This document shows, in pieces, positions 12,001 to 24,206 of a stretch of 64,000 bases of DNA (within the stretch, counting starts at the first letter, position 1; each line of letters begins with the position of its first letter). A program made the position numbers and the translations under genes. Source of the DNA: Acanthosepion lycidas (taxonomy: Eukaryota > Mollusca > Cephalopoda > Sepiida > Sepiidae); NCBI GenBank assembly GCA_963932145.1, contig OZ010577.1, positions 15,973,889 to 16,037,888 on the forward strand. Direction: 5' to 3'. A model generated the notes under the pieces. The model worked only from the letters and a program-made list of their open reading frames with translations, was not told the DNA's origin and searched no databases.

Positions 12001-13896
12001 TTGAAAAACTGTGGACGCAAAATGGGTGATCGCTGTATGTTTCTCTCTTGCCGTGCGTTCTATTTACCTTTACATTCTTTCATTTCACTTTATGAACAGG
12101 CAAGAGCCTCCTCTAAAACCGGCTTACAATTATTTTTCATTCGAACTCATACAGTGAGCGTAGCATGCAAAGGTTACGACTCACGTAACAGGGATTTCCT
12201 TGAAAAACTGTGTGGGCGCAAAATGGGTGATCGCTGTATGTTTCTCTCCTGCCGTGCGTTCTATTTACCTTTACATTCTTTCATTTCACTTTCTGAACAG
12301 GCATGGGCCTCCTCTAAAACCGGCTTACAATTATTTTTCATTCGAACTCATACAGTGAGCGTAGCATGCAAAGGTTACGACTCACGTAACAGGTATTTCC
12401 TTGAAAAACTGTGTGGACGCAAATTGGGTGATCGCTGTATGTTTCTCTCCTGCCGTGCGTTCTATTTACCTTTACATTCTTTCATTTCACTTTATGAACA
12501 GGCAAGAGCCTCCTCTAAAACCGGCTTACTATTATTTTTCATTCGAACTCATACAGTGAGCGTAGCATGCAAAGCTTACGACTTACGTAACAGGGATTTC
12601 CTTGAAAAACTGTGTGGACGCAAAATGGGTGATCGCTGGATTTTTCTCTCCTGCCGTGCGTTCTATTTACCTTTACATTCTTTCATTTCACTTTATGAAC
12701 AGGCAAGAGCCTCCTCTAAAACCGGCTTACAATTATTTTTCATTCGAACTCATACAGTGAGCGTAGCATGCAAAGGTTACGACTCACGTAACAGGGATTT
12801 CCTTGAAAAACTGTGTGGACGGAAAATGGGTGATCGCTGTATTTTTCTCTCCTGCCGTGCGTTCTATTTACCTTTACATTCTTTCATTTCACTTTATGAA
12901 CAGGCAAGAGCCTCCTCTAAAACCGGCTTACAATTATTTTTCATTCGAACTCATACAGTGAGCGTAGCATGCAAAGGTTACGACTCACGTAACAGGGATT
13001 TCCTTGAAAAACTGTGTGGACGGAAAATGGGTGATCGCTGTATGTTTCTCTCCTGCCGTGCGTTCTATTTACCTTTACATTCCTTCATTTCACTTTATGA
13101 ACAGGCAAGGGTCTCCTCTAAAACCGGCTTACAATTATTTTTCATTCGAACTCATACAGTGAGCGTAGCATGCAAAGGTTACGACTCACGTAACAGGGAT
13201 TTCCTTGTAAAACTGTGTGGACGCAAAATGGGTGATCGCTGTATGTTTCTCTCCTGCCGTGCGTTCTATTTACCTTTACATTCTCTCATTTCACTTTATG
13301 AACAGGCAAGGGCCTCCTCTGAAACCGGCTTACAATTATCTTTCATTCGAACTCATACAGTGAGCGTAGCATGCAAAGGATACTATTCATATAACAGGGA
13401 TTTCTTTGAAAAACTGTGTGGACGCAAAATGGTTGATCGCTGTATGTTTCTCTCCTGCCGTGCGTTCTATTTACATTTACATTCTTTCATTTCACTTTAT
13501 GAACAGGCAAGGGCCTCCTCTAAAACCGGCTTGCAATTATTTTTCATTCGAACTCATACAGTGAGCGTAGCATGCAAAGGATACTATTCATATAACAGGG
13601 ATTTCCTTGAAAAACTGTGTGGACGCAAAAAGAGTGATAGCTGTATGTTTCTCTCCTGCCGTGCGTTCTATTTACCTTTACATTCTTTCATTTCACTTTA
13701 TGAACAGGCAAGAGCCTCCTCTAAAACCGGCTTACAATTATTTTTACTTCGAACGCATACAGTGAGCGTAGCATGCAAAGGTTACGACTCACGTAACAGG
13801 GATTTCCTTGAAAAACTCTGTGGACGCAAAGTGGGTGATCGCTGTATGTTTCTCTCCTACCGTGATTTCTATTTACCTTTACATTCTTTCATTTAA
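12001..13896 (+). other. Open frame through the satellite (631 codons), probably not a gene
   Basis: Covers about 9.4 monomers, from a TTG just before a two-base loss to the TTTAAC stop near 13,894. The start is not credible under the standard code; the first in-frame ATG is the ATGGGTGAT near 12,022. Frame content is the same 67-residue repeat as elsewhere, with both cassette forms (Tyr-Asp-Ser-Arg and Tyr-Tyr-Ser-Tyr). Nothing upstream looks like a promoter distinct from the repeat itself. Confidence 0.85.
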
Positions 13897-16171
13897 CTTT
13901 ATGAACAGGCAAGGGCCTCCTCTAAAACCGGCGTACAATTATTTTTCATTCGAACTCATACAGTGAGCGTAGCATGCAAAGGATACTATTCATATAACAG
14001 GGATTTCCTTGAAAAACTGTGTGGACGCAAAATGGGTGATCGCTGTATGTTTCTCTCCTGCCGTGCGTTCTATTTACCTTTACATTCTTTCATTTCACTT
14101 TATGAACAGGCAAGGGCCTCCTCTAAAACCGGCTTACAATTATTTTTCATTCGACCTCATACAGTGAGCGTAGCATGCAAAGGTTAGGACTCACGTAACA
14201 GGGATTTCCTTGAAAAACTGTGTGGACGCAAAATGGGTGATCGCTGTATGTTTCTCTCCTGCCGTACGTTCTATTTACCTTTACATTCCTTCATTTCACT
14301 TTATGAACAGGCAAGGGTCTCCTCTAAAACCGGCTTACAATTATTTTTCATTCGAACTCATACAGTGAGCGTAGCATGCAAAGGTTACGACTCACGTAAC
14401 AGGGATTTCCTTGAAAAACTGTGTGGACGCAAAATGGGTGATCGCTGTATGTTTCTCTCCTGCCGTGCGTTCTATTTACCTTTACATTCTTTCATTTCAC
14501 TTTATGAACAGGCATGGGCCTCCTCTAAAACCAGCTTACAATTATTTTTCATTCGAACTCATACAGTGAGCGTAGCATGCAAAGGATACTATTCATATAA
14601 CAGGGATTTCTTTGAAAAACTGTGTTGACGCAAAATGGGTGATCGCTGTATGTTTCTCTCCTGCCGTGCGTTCTATTTACATTTACATTTTTTCATTTCA
14701 CTTTATGAACAGGCAAGGGCCTCCTCTAAAACCGGCTTGCAATTGTTTTTCATTCAAACTCATACAGTGAGCGTAGCACGCAAAGGATACTATTCATATA
14801 ACAGGGATTTCCTTGAAAAACTTTGTGGACGCAAAATGGGTGATAGCTGTATGTTTCTCTCCTGCCGTGCGTTCTATTTACCTTTACATTCTTTCATTTC
14901 ACTTTATGAACAGGCAAGAGCCTCCGCTAAAACCGGCTTACATTTATTTTTCATTCGAACTCATACAGTGAGCGTAGCATGCAAAGGTTACGACTCACGT
15001 AACAGGGATTTCCTTGAAAAACTGTGTGGACGCAAAGTGGGTGATCGCTGTATGTTTCTCTCCTGCCGTGCGTTCTATTTACCTTTACATTCTTTCATTT
15101 CACTTTATGAACAGGCAAGAGCCTCCTCTAAAACCGGCTTACAATTATTTTTCATTCGAACTCATACAGTGAGCGTAGCATGCAAAGGATACTATTCATA
15201 TAACAGGGATTTCCTTGAAAACTGTGTGGACGCAAAATGGGTGATCGCTGTATTTTTCTCTCCTGCCGTGCGTTCTATTTACCTTTACATTCTTTCATTT
15301 AACTTTATGAACAGGCAAGAGCCTCCTCTAAAAGATGCTTACAATTATTTTTCATTCGAACTCATATAGTGAGCGTAGCATGCAAAGATACGACTCACGT
15401 AACAGGGATTTCCTTGAAAAACTGTGTGGACGCAAAGTGGGTGATCGCTGTATGTTTCTCTCCTGCCGTGCGTTCTATTTACCTTTACATTTTTTCATTT
15501 CACTTTATGAACAGGCAAGAGCCTCCTCGAAAAGCTGCTAACAATTTTTTTTTATTCGAACTCATACAGTGAGCGTAGCATGCAAAGGATACTATTCATA
15601 TAACAGGGATTTCCTTGAAAAGCTGTGTGGACGCAAAATGGGTGATCGCTGTATGTTTCTCTCCTGCCGTGCGTTCTATTTACCTTTACATTCTTTCATT
15701 TCACTTTATGAACAGGCAAGAGCCTCCTCTAAAACCGGCTTACAATTATTTTTCATTCGAACTCATACAGTGAGCGTAGCATGCAAAGGATACTATTCAT
15801 ATAACAGGGATTTCCTTCAAAAAATGTGTGGACGCAAAATGGGTGATCGCTGTATGTTTCTCTCCTGCCGTGCGTTCTATTTACCTTTACATTCTTTCAT
15901 TTAACTTTATGAACAGGCAAGAGCCTCCTCGAAAAGCTGCTAACAATTTTTTTTTATTCGAACTCATACAGTGAGCGTAGCATGCAAAGGATACTATTCA
16001 TATAACAGGGATTTCCTTGAAAAACTGTGTGGACGCAAAATGAGTGATCGCTGTATGTTTCTCTCCTGCCGTGCGTTCTATTTACCTTTACATTCCTTCA
16101 TTTCACTTTATGAACAGGCAAGGGTCTCCTCTAAAACCGGCTTACAATTATTTTTCATTCGAACTCATACA
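13159..16171 (+). repeat. Higher-order repeat B, copy 1 (15 monomers, 3,013 bp)
   Basis: Begins with the CCTTGTAAAACTG unit. It holds 15 monomers, two of 200 bp (15,169 with GAAAACTGTG and 15,369 with GCAAAGATACGAC). It matches copy 2 at shift 3,013 for 13,159-13,761 and from about 14,690 onward. In between, it has one extra unit (13,762) and lacks one (17,378-type), so the shift there is 2,812. Copies 1 and 2 thus have equal length by compensating one-monomer changes. Confidence 0.85.
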
Positions 16172-17440
16172 GTGAGCGTAGCATGCAAAGGTTACGACTC
16201 ACGTAACAGGGATTTCCTTGTAAAACTGTGTGGACGCAAAATGGGTGATCGCTGTATGTTTCTCTCCTGCCGTGCGTTCTATTTACCTTTACATTCTTTC
16301 ATTTCACTTTATGAACAGGCAAGGGCCTCCTCTAAAACCGGCTTACAATTATTTTTCATTCGAACTCATACAGTGAGCGTAGCATGCAAAGGATACTATT
16401 CATATAACAGGGATTTCTTTGAAAAACTGTGTGGACGCAAAATGGTTGATCGCTGTATGTTTCTCTCCTGCCGTGCGTTCTATTTACATTTACATTCTTT
16501 CATTTCACTTTATGAACAGGCAAGGGCCTCCTCTAAAACCGGCTTGCAATTATTTTTCATTCGAACTCATACAGTGAGCGTAGCATGCAAAGGATACTAT
16601 TCATATAACAGGGATTTCCTTGAAAAACTGTGTGGACGCAAAAAGAGTGATAGCTGTATGTTTCTCTCCTGCCGTGCGTTCTATTTACCTTTACATTCTT
16701 TCATTTCACTTTATGAACAGGCAAGAGCCTCCTCTAAAACCGGCTTACAATTATTTTTACTTCGAACGCATACAGTGAGCGTAGCATGCAAAGGATACTA
16801 TTCATATAACAGGGATTTCCTTGAAAAACTGTGTGGACGCAAAATGGGTGATCGCTGTATTTTTCTCTCCTGCCGTGCGTTCTATTTACCTTTACATTCT
16901 TTCATTTCACTTTATGAACAGGCAAGGGCCTCCTCTAAAACCGGCTTACAATTATTTTTCATTCGACCTCATACAGTGAGCGTAGCATGCAAAGGTTACG
17001 ACTCACGTAACAGGGATTTCCTTGAAAAACTGTGTGGACGCAAAATGGGTGATCGCTGTATGTTTCTCTCCTGCCGAACGTTCTATTTACCTTTACATTC
17101 CTTCATTTCACTTTATGAACAGGCAAGGGTCTCCTCTAAAACCGGCTTACAATTATTTTTCATTCGAACTCATACAGTGAGCGTAGCATGCAAAGGTTAC
17201 GACTCACGTAACAGGGATTTCCTTGAAAAACTGTGTGGACGCAAAATGGGTGATCGCTGTATGTTTCTCTCCTGCCGTGCGTTCTATTTACCTTTACATT
17301 CTTTCATTTCACTTTATGAACAGGCATGGGCCTCCTCTAAAACCGGCTTACAATTATTTTTCATTCGAACTCATACAGTGAGCGTAGCATGCAAAGGATA
17401 CTATTCATATAACAGGGATTTCTTTGAAAAACTGTGTTGA
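15971..17440 (+). other. Open frame in repeat B copies 1-2 (489 codons), probably not a gene
   Basis: Spans the last unit of B copy 1 and the first units of copy 2, and ends at a GTGTTGACGC variant (TGA) near 17,438. Its translation is the same as that of 18,984-20,453, which lies one 3,013-bp period later. The match reflects recent duplication of the DNA, not selection on a protein. Confidence 0.85.
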
Positions 17441-19184
17441 CGCAAAATGGGTGATCGCTGTATGTTTCTCTCCTGCCGTGCGTTCTATTTACCTTTACAT
17501 TCTTTCATTTCACTTTATGAACAGGCAAGGGCCTCCTCTAAAACCGGCTTACAATTATTTTTCATTCGAACTCATACAGTGAGCGTAGCATGCAAAGGAT
17601 ACTATTCATATAACAGGGATTTCCTTGAAAAGCTGTGTGGACGCAAAATGGGTGATCGCTGTATGTTTCTCTCCTGCCGTTTGTTCTATTTACCTTGACA
17701 TTTTTTCATTTCACTTTATGAACAGGCAAGGGCCTCCTCTAAAACCGGCTTGCAATTGTTTTTCATTCAAACTCATACAGTGAGCGTAGCACGCAAAGGA
17801 TACTATTCATATAACAGGGATTTCCTTGAAAAACTTTGTGGACGCAAAATGGGTGATAGCTGTATGTTTCTCTCCTGCCGTGCGTTCTATTTACCTTTAC
17901 ATTCTTTCATTTCACTTTATGAACAGGCAAGAGCCTCCGCTAAAACCGGCTTACATTTATTTTTCATTCGAACTCATACAGTGAGCGTAGCATGCAAAGG
18001 TTACGACTCACGTAACAGGGATTTCCTTGAAAAACTGTGTGGACGCAAAGTGGGTGATCGCTGTATGTTTCTCTCCTGCCGTGCGTTCTATTTACCTTTA
18101 CATTCTTTCATTTCACTTTATGAACAGGCAAGAGCCTCCTCTAAAACCGGCTTACAATTATTTTTCATTCGAACTCATACAGTGAGCGTAGCATGCAAAG
18201 GATACTATTCATATAACAGGGATTTCCTTGAAAACTGTGTGGACGCAAAATGGGTGATCGCTGTATTTTTCTCTCCTGCCGTGCGTTCTATTTACCTTTA
18301 CATTCTTTCATTTAACTTTATGAACAGGCAAGAGCCTCCTCTAAAAGATGCTTACAATTATTTTTCATTCGAACTCATATAGTGAGCGTAGCATGCAAAG
18401 ATACGACTCACGTAACAGGGATTTCCTTGAAAAACTGTGTGGACGCAAAGTGGGTGATCGCTGTATGTTTCTCTCCTGCCGTGCGTTCTATTTACCTTTA
18501 CATTTTTTCATTTCACTTTATGAACAGGCAAGAGCCTCCTCGAAAAGCTGCTAACAATTTTTTTTTATTCGAACTCATACAGTGAGCGTAGCATGCAAAG
18601 GATACTATTCATATAACAGGGATTTCCTTGAAAAGCTGTGTGGACGCAAAATGGGTGATCGCTGTATGTTTCTCTCCTGCCGTGCGTTCTATTTACCTTT
18701 ACATTCTTTCATTTCACTTTATGAACAGGCAAGAGCCTCCTCTAAAACCGGCTTACAATTATTTTTCATTCGAACTCATACAGTGAGCGTAGCATGCAAA
18801 GGATACTATTCATATAACAGGGATTTCCTTCAAAAAATGTGTGGACGCAAAATGGGTGATCGCTGTATGTTTCTCTCCTGCCGTGCGTTCTATTTACCTT
18901 TACATTCTTTCATTTAACTTTATGAACAGGCAAGAGCCTCCTCGAAAAGCTGCTAACAATTTTTTTTTATTCGAACTCATACAGTGAGCGTAGCATGCAA
19001 AGGATACTATTCATATAACAGGGATTTCCTTGAAAAACTGTGTGGACGCAAAATGAGTGATCGCTGTATGTTTCTCTCCTGCCGTGCGTTCTATTTACCT
19101 TTACATTCCTTCATTTCACTTTATGAACAGGCAAGGGTCTCCTCTAAAACCGGCTTACAATTATTTTTCATTCGAACTCATACA
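16172..19184 (+). repeat. Higher-order repeat B, copy 2 (15 monomers, 3,013 bp)
   Basis: Units begin at 16,172, 16,373, 16,574 (GCAAAAAGAGTGATAG), 16,775, 16,976 (CTGCCGAACG), 17,177, 17,378, 17,579 (TTACCTTGACATTTTTTC), 17,780 (GCACGCAAAG), 17,981, 18,182 (200 bp), 18,382 (200 bp), 18,582, 18,783 (CCTTCAAAAAATG) and 18,984. Copy 3 repeats this at shift 3,013. The 489-codon open frames at 15,971-17,440 and 18,984-20,453 give the same protein throughout, so copies 2 and 3 separated very recently. Confidence 0.9.
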
Positions 19185-20453
19185 GTGAGCGTAGCATGCA
19201 AAGGTTACGACTCACGTAACAGGGATTTCCTTGTAAAACTGTGTGGACGCAAAATGGGTGATCGCTGTATGTTTCTCTCCTGCCGTGCGTTCTATTTACC
19301 TTTACATTCTTTCATTTCACTTTATGAACAGGCAAGGGCCTCCTCTAAAACCGGCTTACAATTATTTTTCATTCGAACTCATACAGTGAGCGTAGCATGC
19401 AAAGGATACTATTCATATAACAGGGATTTCTTTGAAAAACTGTGTGGACGCAAAATGGTTGATCGCTGTATGTTTCTCTCCTGCCGTGCGTTCTATTTAC
19501 ATTTACATTCTTTCATTTCACTTTATGAACAGGCAAGGGCCTCCTCTAAAACCGGCTTGCAATTATTTTTCATTCGAACTCATACAGTGAGCGTAGCATG
19601 CAAAGGATACTATTCATATAACAGGGATTTCCTTGAAAAACTGTGTGGACGCAAAAAGAGTGATAGCTGTATGTTTCTCTCCTGCCGTGCGTTCTATTTA
19701 CCTTTACATTCTTTCATTTCACTTTATGAACAGGCAAGAGCCTCCTCTAAAACCGGCTTACAATTATTTTTACTTCGAACGCATACAGTGAGCGTAGCAT
19801 GCAAAGGATACTATTCATATAACAGGGATTTCCTTGAAAAACTGTGTGGACGCAAAATGGGTGATCGCTGTATTTTTCTCTCCTGCCGTGCGTTCTATTT
19901 ACCTTTACATTCTTTCATTTCACTTTATGAACAGGCAAGGGCCTCCTCTAAAACCGGCTTACAATTATTTTTCATTCGACCTCATACAGTGAGCGTAGCA
20001 TGCAAAGGTTACGACTCACGTAACAGGGATTTCCTTGAAAAACTGTGTGGACGCAAAATGGGTGATCGCTGTATGTTTCTCTCCTGCCGAACGTTCTATT
20101 TACCTTTACATTCCTTCATTTCACTTTATGAACAGGCAAGGGTCTCCTCTAAAACCGGCTTACAATTATTTTTCATTCGAACTCATACAGTGAGCGTAGC
20201 ATGCAAAGGTTACGACTCACGTAACAGGGATTTCCTTGAAAAACTGTGTGGACGCAAAATGGGTGATCGCTGTATGTTTCTCTCCTGCCGTGCGTTCTAT
20301 TTACCTTTACATTCTTTCATTTCACTTTATGAACAGGCATGGGCCTCCTCTAAAACCGGCTTACAATTATTTTTCATTCGAACTCATACAGTGAGCGTAG
20401 CATGCAAAGGATACTATTCATATAACAGGGATTTCTTTGAAAAACTGTGTTGA
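18984..20453 (+). other. Open frame in repeat B copies 2-3 (489 codons), probably not a gene
   Basis: Duplicate of the 15,971-17,440 frame at shift 3,013, ending at the same GTGTTGACGC variant. Translation shows no difference over 489 residues. The opening GTG is the first codon of the monomer, not a plausible eukaryotic start. Confidence 0.85.
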
Positions 20454-21394
20454 CGCAAAATGGGTGATCGCTGTATGTTTCTCTCCTGCCGTGCGTTCTA
20501 TTTACCTTTACATTCTTTCATTTCACTTTATGAACAGGCAAGGGCCTCCTCTAAAACCGGCTTACAATTATTTTTCATTCGAACTCATACAGTGAGCGTA
20601 GCATGCAAAGGATACTATTCATATAACAGGGATTTCCTTGAAAAGCTGTGTGGACGCAAAATGGGTGATCGCTGTATGTTTCTCTCCTGCCGTTTGTTCT
20701 ATTTACCTTGACATTTTTTCATTTCACTTTATGAACAGGCAAGGGCCTCCTCTAAAACCGGCTTGCAATTGTTTTTCATTCAAACTCATACAGTGAGCGT
20801 AGCACGCAAAGGATACTATTCATATAACAGGGATTTCCTTGAAAAACTTTGTGGACGCAAAATGGGTGATAGCTGTATGTTTCTCTCCTGCCGTGCGTTC
20901 TATTTACCTTTACATTCTTTCATTTCACTTTATGAACAGGCAAGAGCCTCCGCTAAAACCGGCTTACATTTATTTTTCATTCGAACTCATACAGTGAGCG
21001 TAGCATGCAAAGGTTACGACTCACGTAACAGGGATTTCCTTGAAAAACTGTGTGGACGCAAAGTGGGTGATCGCTGTATGTTTCTCTCCTGCCGTGCGTT
21101 CTATTTACCTTTACATTCTTTCATTTAACTTTATGAACAGGCAAGAGCCTCCTCTAAAAGATGCTTACAATTATTTTTCATTCGAACTCATATAGTGAGC
21201 GTAGCATGCAAAGATACGACTCACGTAACAGGGATTTCCTTGAAAAACTGTGTGGACGCAAAATGGGTGATCGCTGTATGTTTCTCTCCTGCCGTGCGTT
21301 CTATTTACCTTTACATTTTTTCATTTCACTTTATGAACAGGCAAGAGCCTCCTCTAAAAGCTGCTTACAATTATTTTTCATTCGAACTCATACA
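19185..21394 (+). repeat. Higher-order repeat B, copy 3, truncated (11 monomers, 2,210 bp)
   Basis: Follows copy 2 at shift 3,013 through the unit at 20,994. It then lacks the 200-bp unit corresponding to 18,182, so the AAAAGATGC mark comes 2,813 rather than 3,013 bases after its partner. The last unit (21,195, 200 bp) keeps the mosaic GCAAAGATACGAC. The series ends where an unrelated pair of units begins at 21,395. Confidence 0.85.
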
Positions 21395-21715
21395 GTGAGC
21401 GTAGCATGCAAAGGATACTATTCATATGACAGGGATTTCCTTGAAAAACTGTGTGGACGCAAAATGGGTGATCGCTGAATGTTTGTCTCCTGCCGTGCGT
21501 TCTATTTACCTTTACATTCTTTCATTTAACTTTATGAACAGGCAAGAGCCTCCGCTAAATCTGCTTACAATTATTTTTCATTCGAACTCATACAGTGAGC
21601 GTAGCATGCAAAGGTTACGACTCACGTAACAGGGATTTCCATGAAAAACTGTGTGGACGCAAAATGGGTGATCGCTGTATGTTTCTCTCCTGCCGTGCGT
21701 TCTATTTACCTTTAC
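21395..21715 (+). repeat. Two-monomer island shared with 42,296-42,616
   Basis: The unit at 21,395 (200 bp) has CATATGACAGGG, ATCGCTGAATGTTTGTC and CCTCCGCTAAATCTGC; the next (21,595) has TTTCCATGAAAAAC. The same rare marks, including the one-base loss, occur together at 42,296 and 42,496, a shift of 20,901, and I found this combination nowhere else. Only two differences were noticed between the islands (TGCCGTG against TGCTGTG, GCAAAGG against GCAATGG). Neighbours on both sides differ. Confidence 0.85.
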
Positions 21716-22197
21716 ATTCTTTAATTTAACTTTATGAACAGGCAAGGGCCTCCTCTAAAAGCTGCTTACAATTATTTTTCATTCGAACTCATACAGTGAG
21801 CGTAGCATGCAAAGGTTACGACTCACGTAACAGGGATTTCCTTGAAAAACTGTGTGGACGCAAAATGGGTGATCGCTGTATGTTTCTCTCCTGCCGTGCG
21901 TTCTATTTACCTTTACATTCTTTAATTTAACTTTATGAACAGGCAAGAGGCTCCTCTAAAACCGGCTTACAATTATTTTTCATTCGAACTCATACAGTGA
22001 GCGTAGCATGCAAAGGATACTATTCATATAACAGGGATTTCTTTGAAAAACTGTGTGGACGCAAAATGGGTGATCGCTGTATGTTTCTCTCCTGCCGTGC
22101 GTTCTATTTACCTTTACATTCTTTCATTTCACTTTATGAACAGGCAAGGGCCTCCTCTAAAACCGGCTTACAATTATTTTTCATTCGAACTCATACA

Positions 22198-22599
22198 GTG
22201 AGCGTAGCATGCAAAGGTTACGACTAACGTAACAGGTATTTCCTTGAAAAACTGTGTGGACGCAAAATGGGTGATCGCTGTATGTTTCTCTCCTGCCGTG
22301 CGTTCTATTTACCTTTACATTCTTGCATTTCACTTTATGAACAGGCAAGAGGCTCCTCTAAAAGCTGCTTACAATTATTTTTCATTCGAACTCATACAGT
22401 GAGCGTAGCATGCAAAGGATACTATTCATATAACAGGGATTTCCTTGAAAAACTGTGTGGACGCAAAATGGGTGATTGCTGTATGTTTCTCTCCTGCCGT
22501 GCGTTCTATTTACCTTTATATTCTTTCATTTAACTTTATGAACAGGCAAGAGCCTCCTCTAAAAGCTGCTTACAATTATTTTTCATTCGAACTCATACA
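22198..22599 (+). repeat. Two-monomer relative of repeat C
   Basis: Units 22,198 (GACTAACGTAACAGGTATT, ATTCTTGCATTTCAC) and 22,399 (GGTGATTGCTG) correspond to 23,203-23,604 at shift 1,005 and to 24,810-25,211 at shift 2,612. They lead into the first full 1,607-bp unit, so the C family also has an inner five-monomer period. Confidence 0.8.
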
Positions 22600-24206
22600 G
22601 TGAGCGTAGCATGCAAAGGTTACGACTCACGTAAAAGGGATTTCCTTGAAAAACTGTGTGGACGCAAAATGGATGATCGCTGTATGTTTCTCTCCTGCCG
22701 TGCGTTCTATTTACCTTTACATTCATTCATTTCAATTTATGAACAGGCAAGAGCCTCCTCTAAAAGCTGCTTACAATTATTTTTCATTCGAACTCATACA
22801 GTGAGCGTAGCATGCAAAGGTTACGACTCACGTAACAGGGATTTCCTTGAAAAACTGTGTGGACGCAAAATGGGTGATCGCTGTATGTTTCTCTCCTGCC
22901 GTGCGTTCTATTTACCTTTACATTCTTTCATTTAAATTTATGAACAGGCAAGAGGCTCCTCTCAAAGCTGCTTACAATTATTTTTCATTCGAACTCATAT
23001 AGTGAGCGTAGCATGCAAAGGTTACGACTCACGTAACAGGGATTTCCTTGAAAAACTGTGTGGACGCAAAATGGGTGATCGCTGTATGTTTCTCTCCTGC
23101 CGTACGTTCTATTTACCTTTACATTCTTTCATTTAAATTTATGAACAGGCAAGAGCCTCCTCTAAAAGCTGCTTACAATTATTTTTCATTCGAACTCATA
23201 CAGTGAGCGTAGCATGCAAAGGTTACGACTAACGTAACAGGTATTTCCTTGAAAAACTCTGTGGACGCAAAATGGGTGATCGCTGTATGTTTCTCTCCTG
23301 CCGTGCGTTCTATTTACCTTTACATTCTTGCATTTCACTTTATGAACAGGCAAGAGGCTCCTCTAAAAGCTGCTTACAATTATTTTTCATTCGAACTCAT
23401 ACAGTGAGCGTAGCATGCAAAGGATACTATTCATATAACAGGGATTTCCTTGAAAAACTGTGTGGACGCAAAATGGGTGATTGCTGTATGTTTCTCTCCT
23501 GCCGTGCGTTCTATTTACCTTTACATTCTTTCATTTAACTTTATGATCAGGCAAGAGCCTCCTCTAAAAGCTGCTTACAATTATTTTTCATTCGAACTCA
23601 TACAGTGAGCGTAGCATGCAAAGGTTACGACTCACGTAAAAGGGATTTCCTTGAAAAACTGTGTGGACGCAAAATGGATGATCGCTGTATGTTTCTCTCC
23701 TGCCGTGCGTTCTATTTACCTTTACATTCATTCATTTCAATTTATGAACAGGCAAGAGGCTCCTCTCAAAGCTGCTTACAATTATTTTTCATTCGAACTC
23801 ATATAGTGAGCGTAGCATGCAAAATTACGACTCACGTAACAGGGATTTCCTTGAAAAACTGTGTGGACGCAAAATGGGTGATCGCTGTATGTTTCTCTCC
23901 TGCCGTGCGTTCTATTTACCTTTACATTCTTTCATTTCGCTTTATGAACAGGCAAGAGCCTCCTCTGAAACCGGCTTACAATTATTTTTCATTCGAACTC
24001 ATACAGTGAGCGTAGCATGCAAAGGTTATGACTCACGTAACAGGGATTTCCTTGAAAAACTGTGTGGACGCAAAATGGGTGATCGCTGTATGTTTCTCTC
24101 CTGCCGTGCAGTCTATTTACCTTTACATTCTTTAATTTAATTTTATGAACAGGCAAGAGGCTCCTCTAAAAGCTGCTTACAATTATTTTTCATTCGAACT
24201 CATACA
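22600..24206 (+). repeat. Higher-order repeat C, copy 1 (8 monomers, 1,607 bp)
   Basis: Units: 22,600 (CGTAAAAGGGA, ATGGATGATCG, TTCATTCATTTCAATTT), 22,801, 23,002, 23,203 (CTAACGTAACAGGTATT), 23,404 (GGTGATTGCTG), 23,605 (again CGTAAAAGGGA), 23,806 (200 bp, GCAAAATTACGAC) and 24,006 (CCGTGCAGTC). Copy 2 repeats the set at shift 1,607. Small differences include CCGTACGTTC near 23,103 and TATGATCAGGC near 23,544, found only in this copy. Confidence 0.87.
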
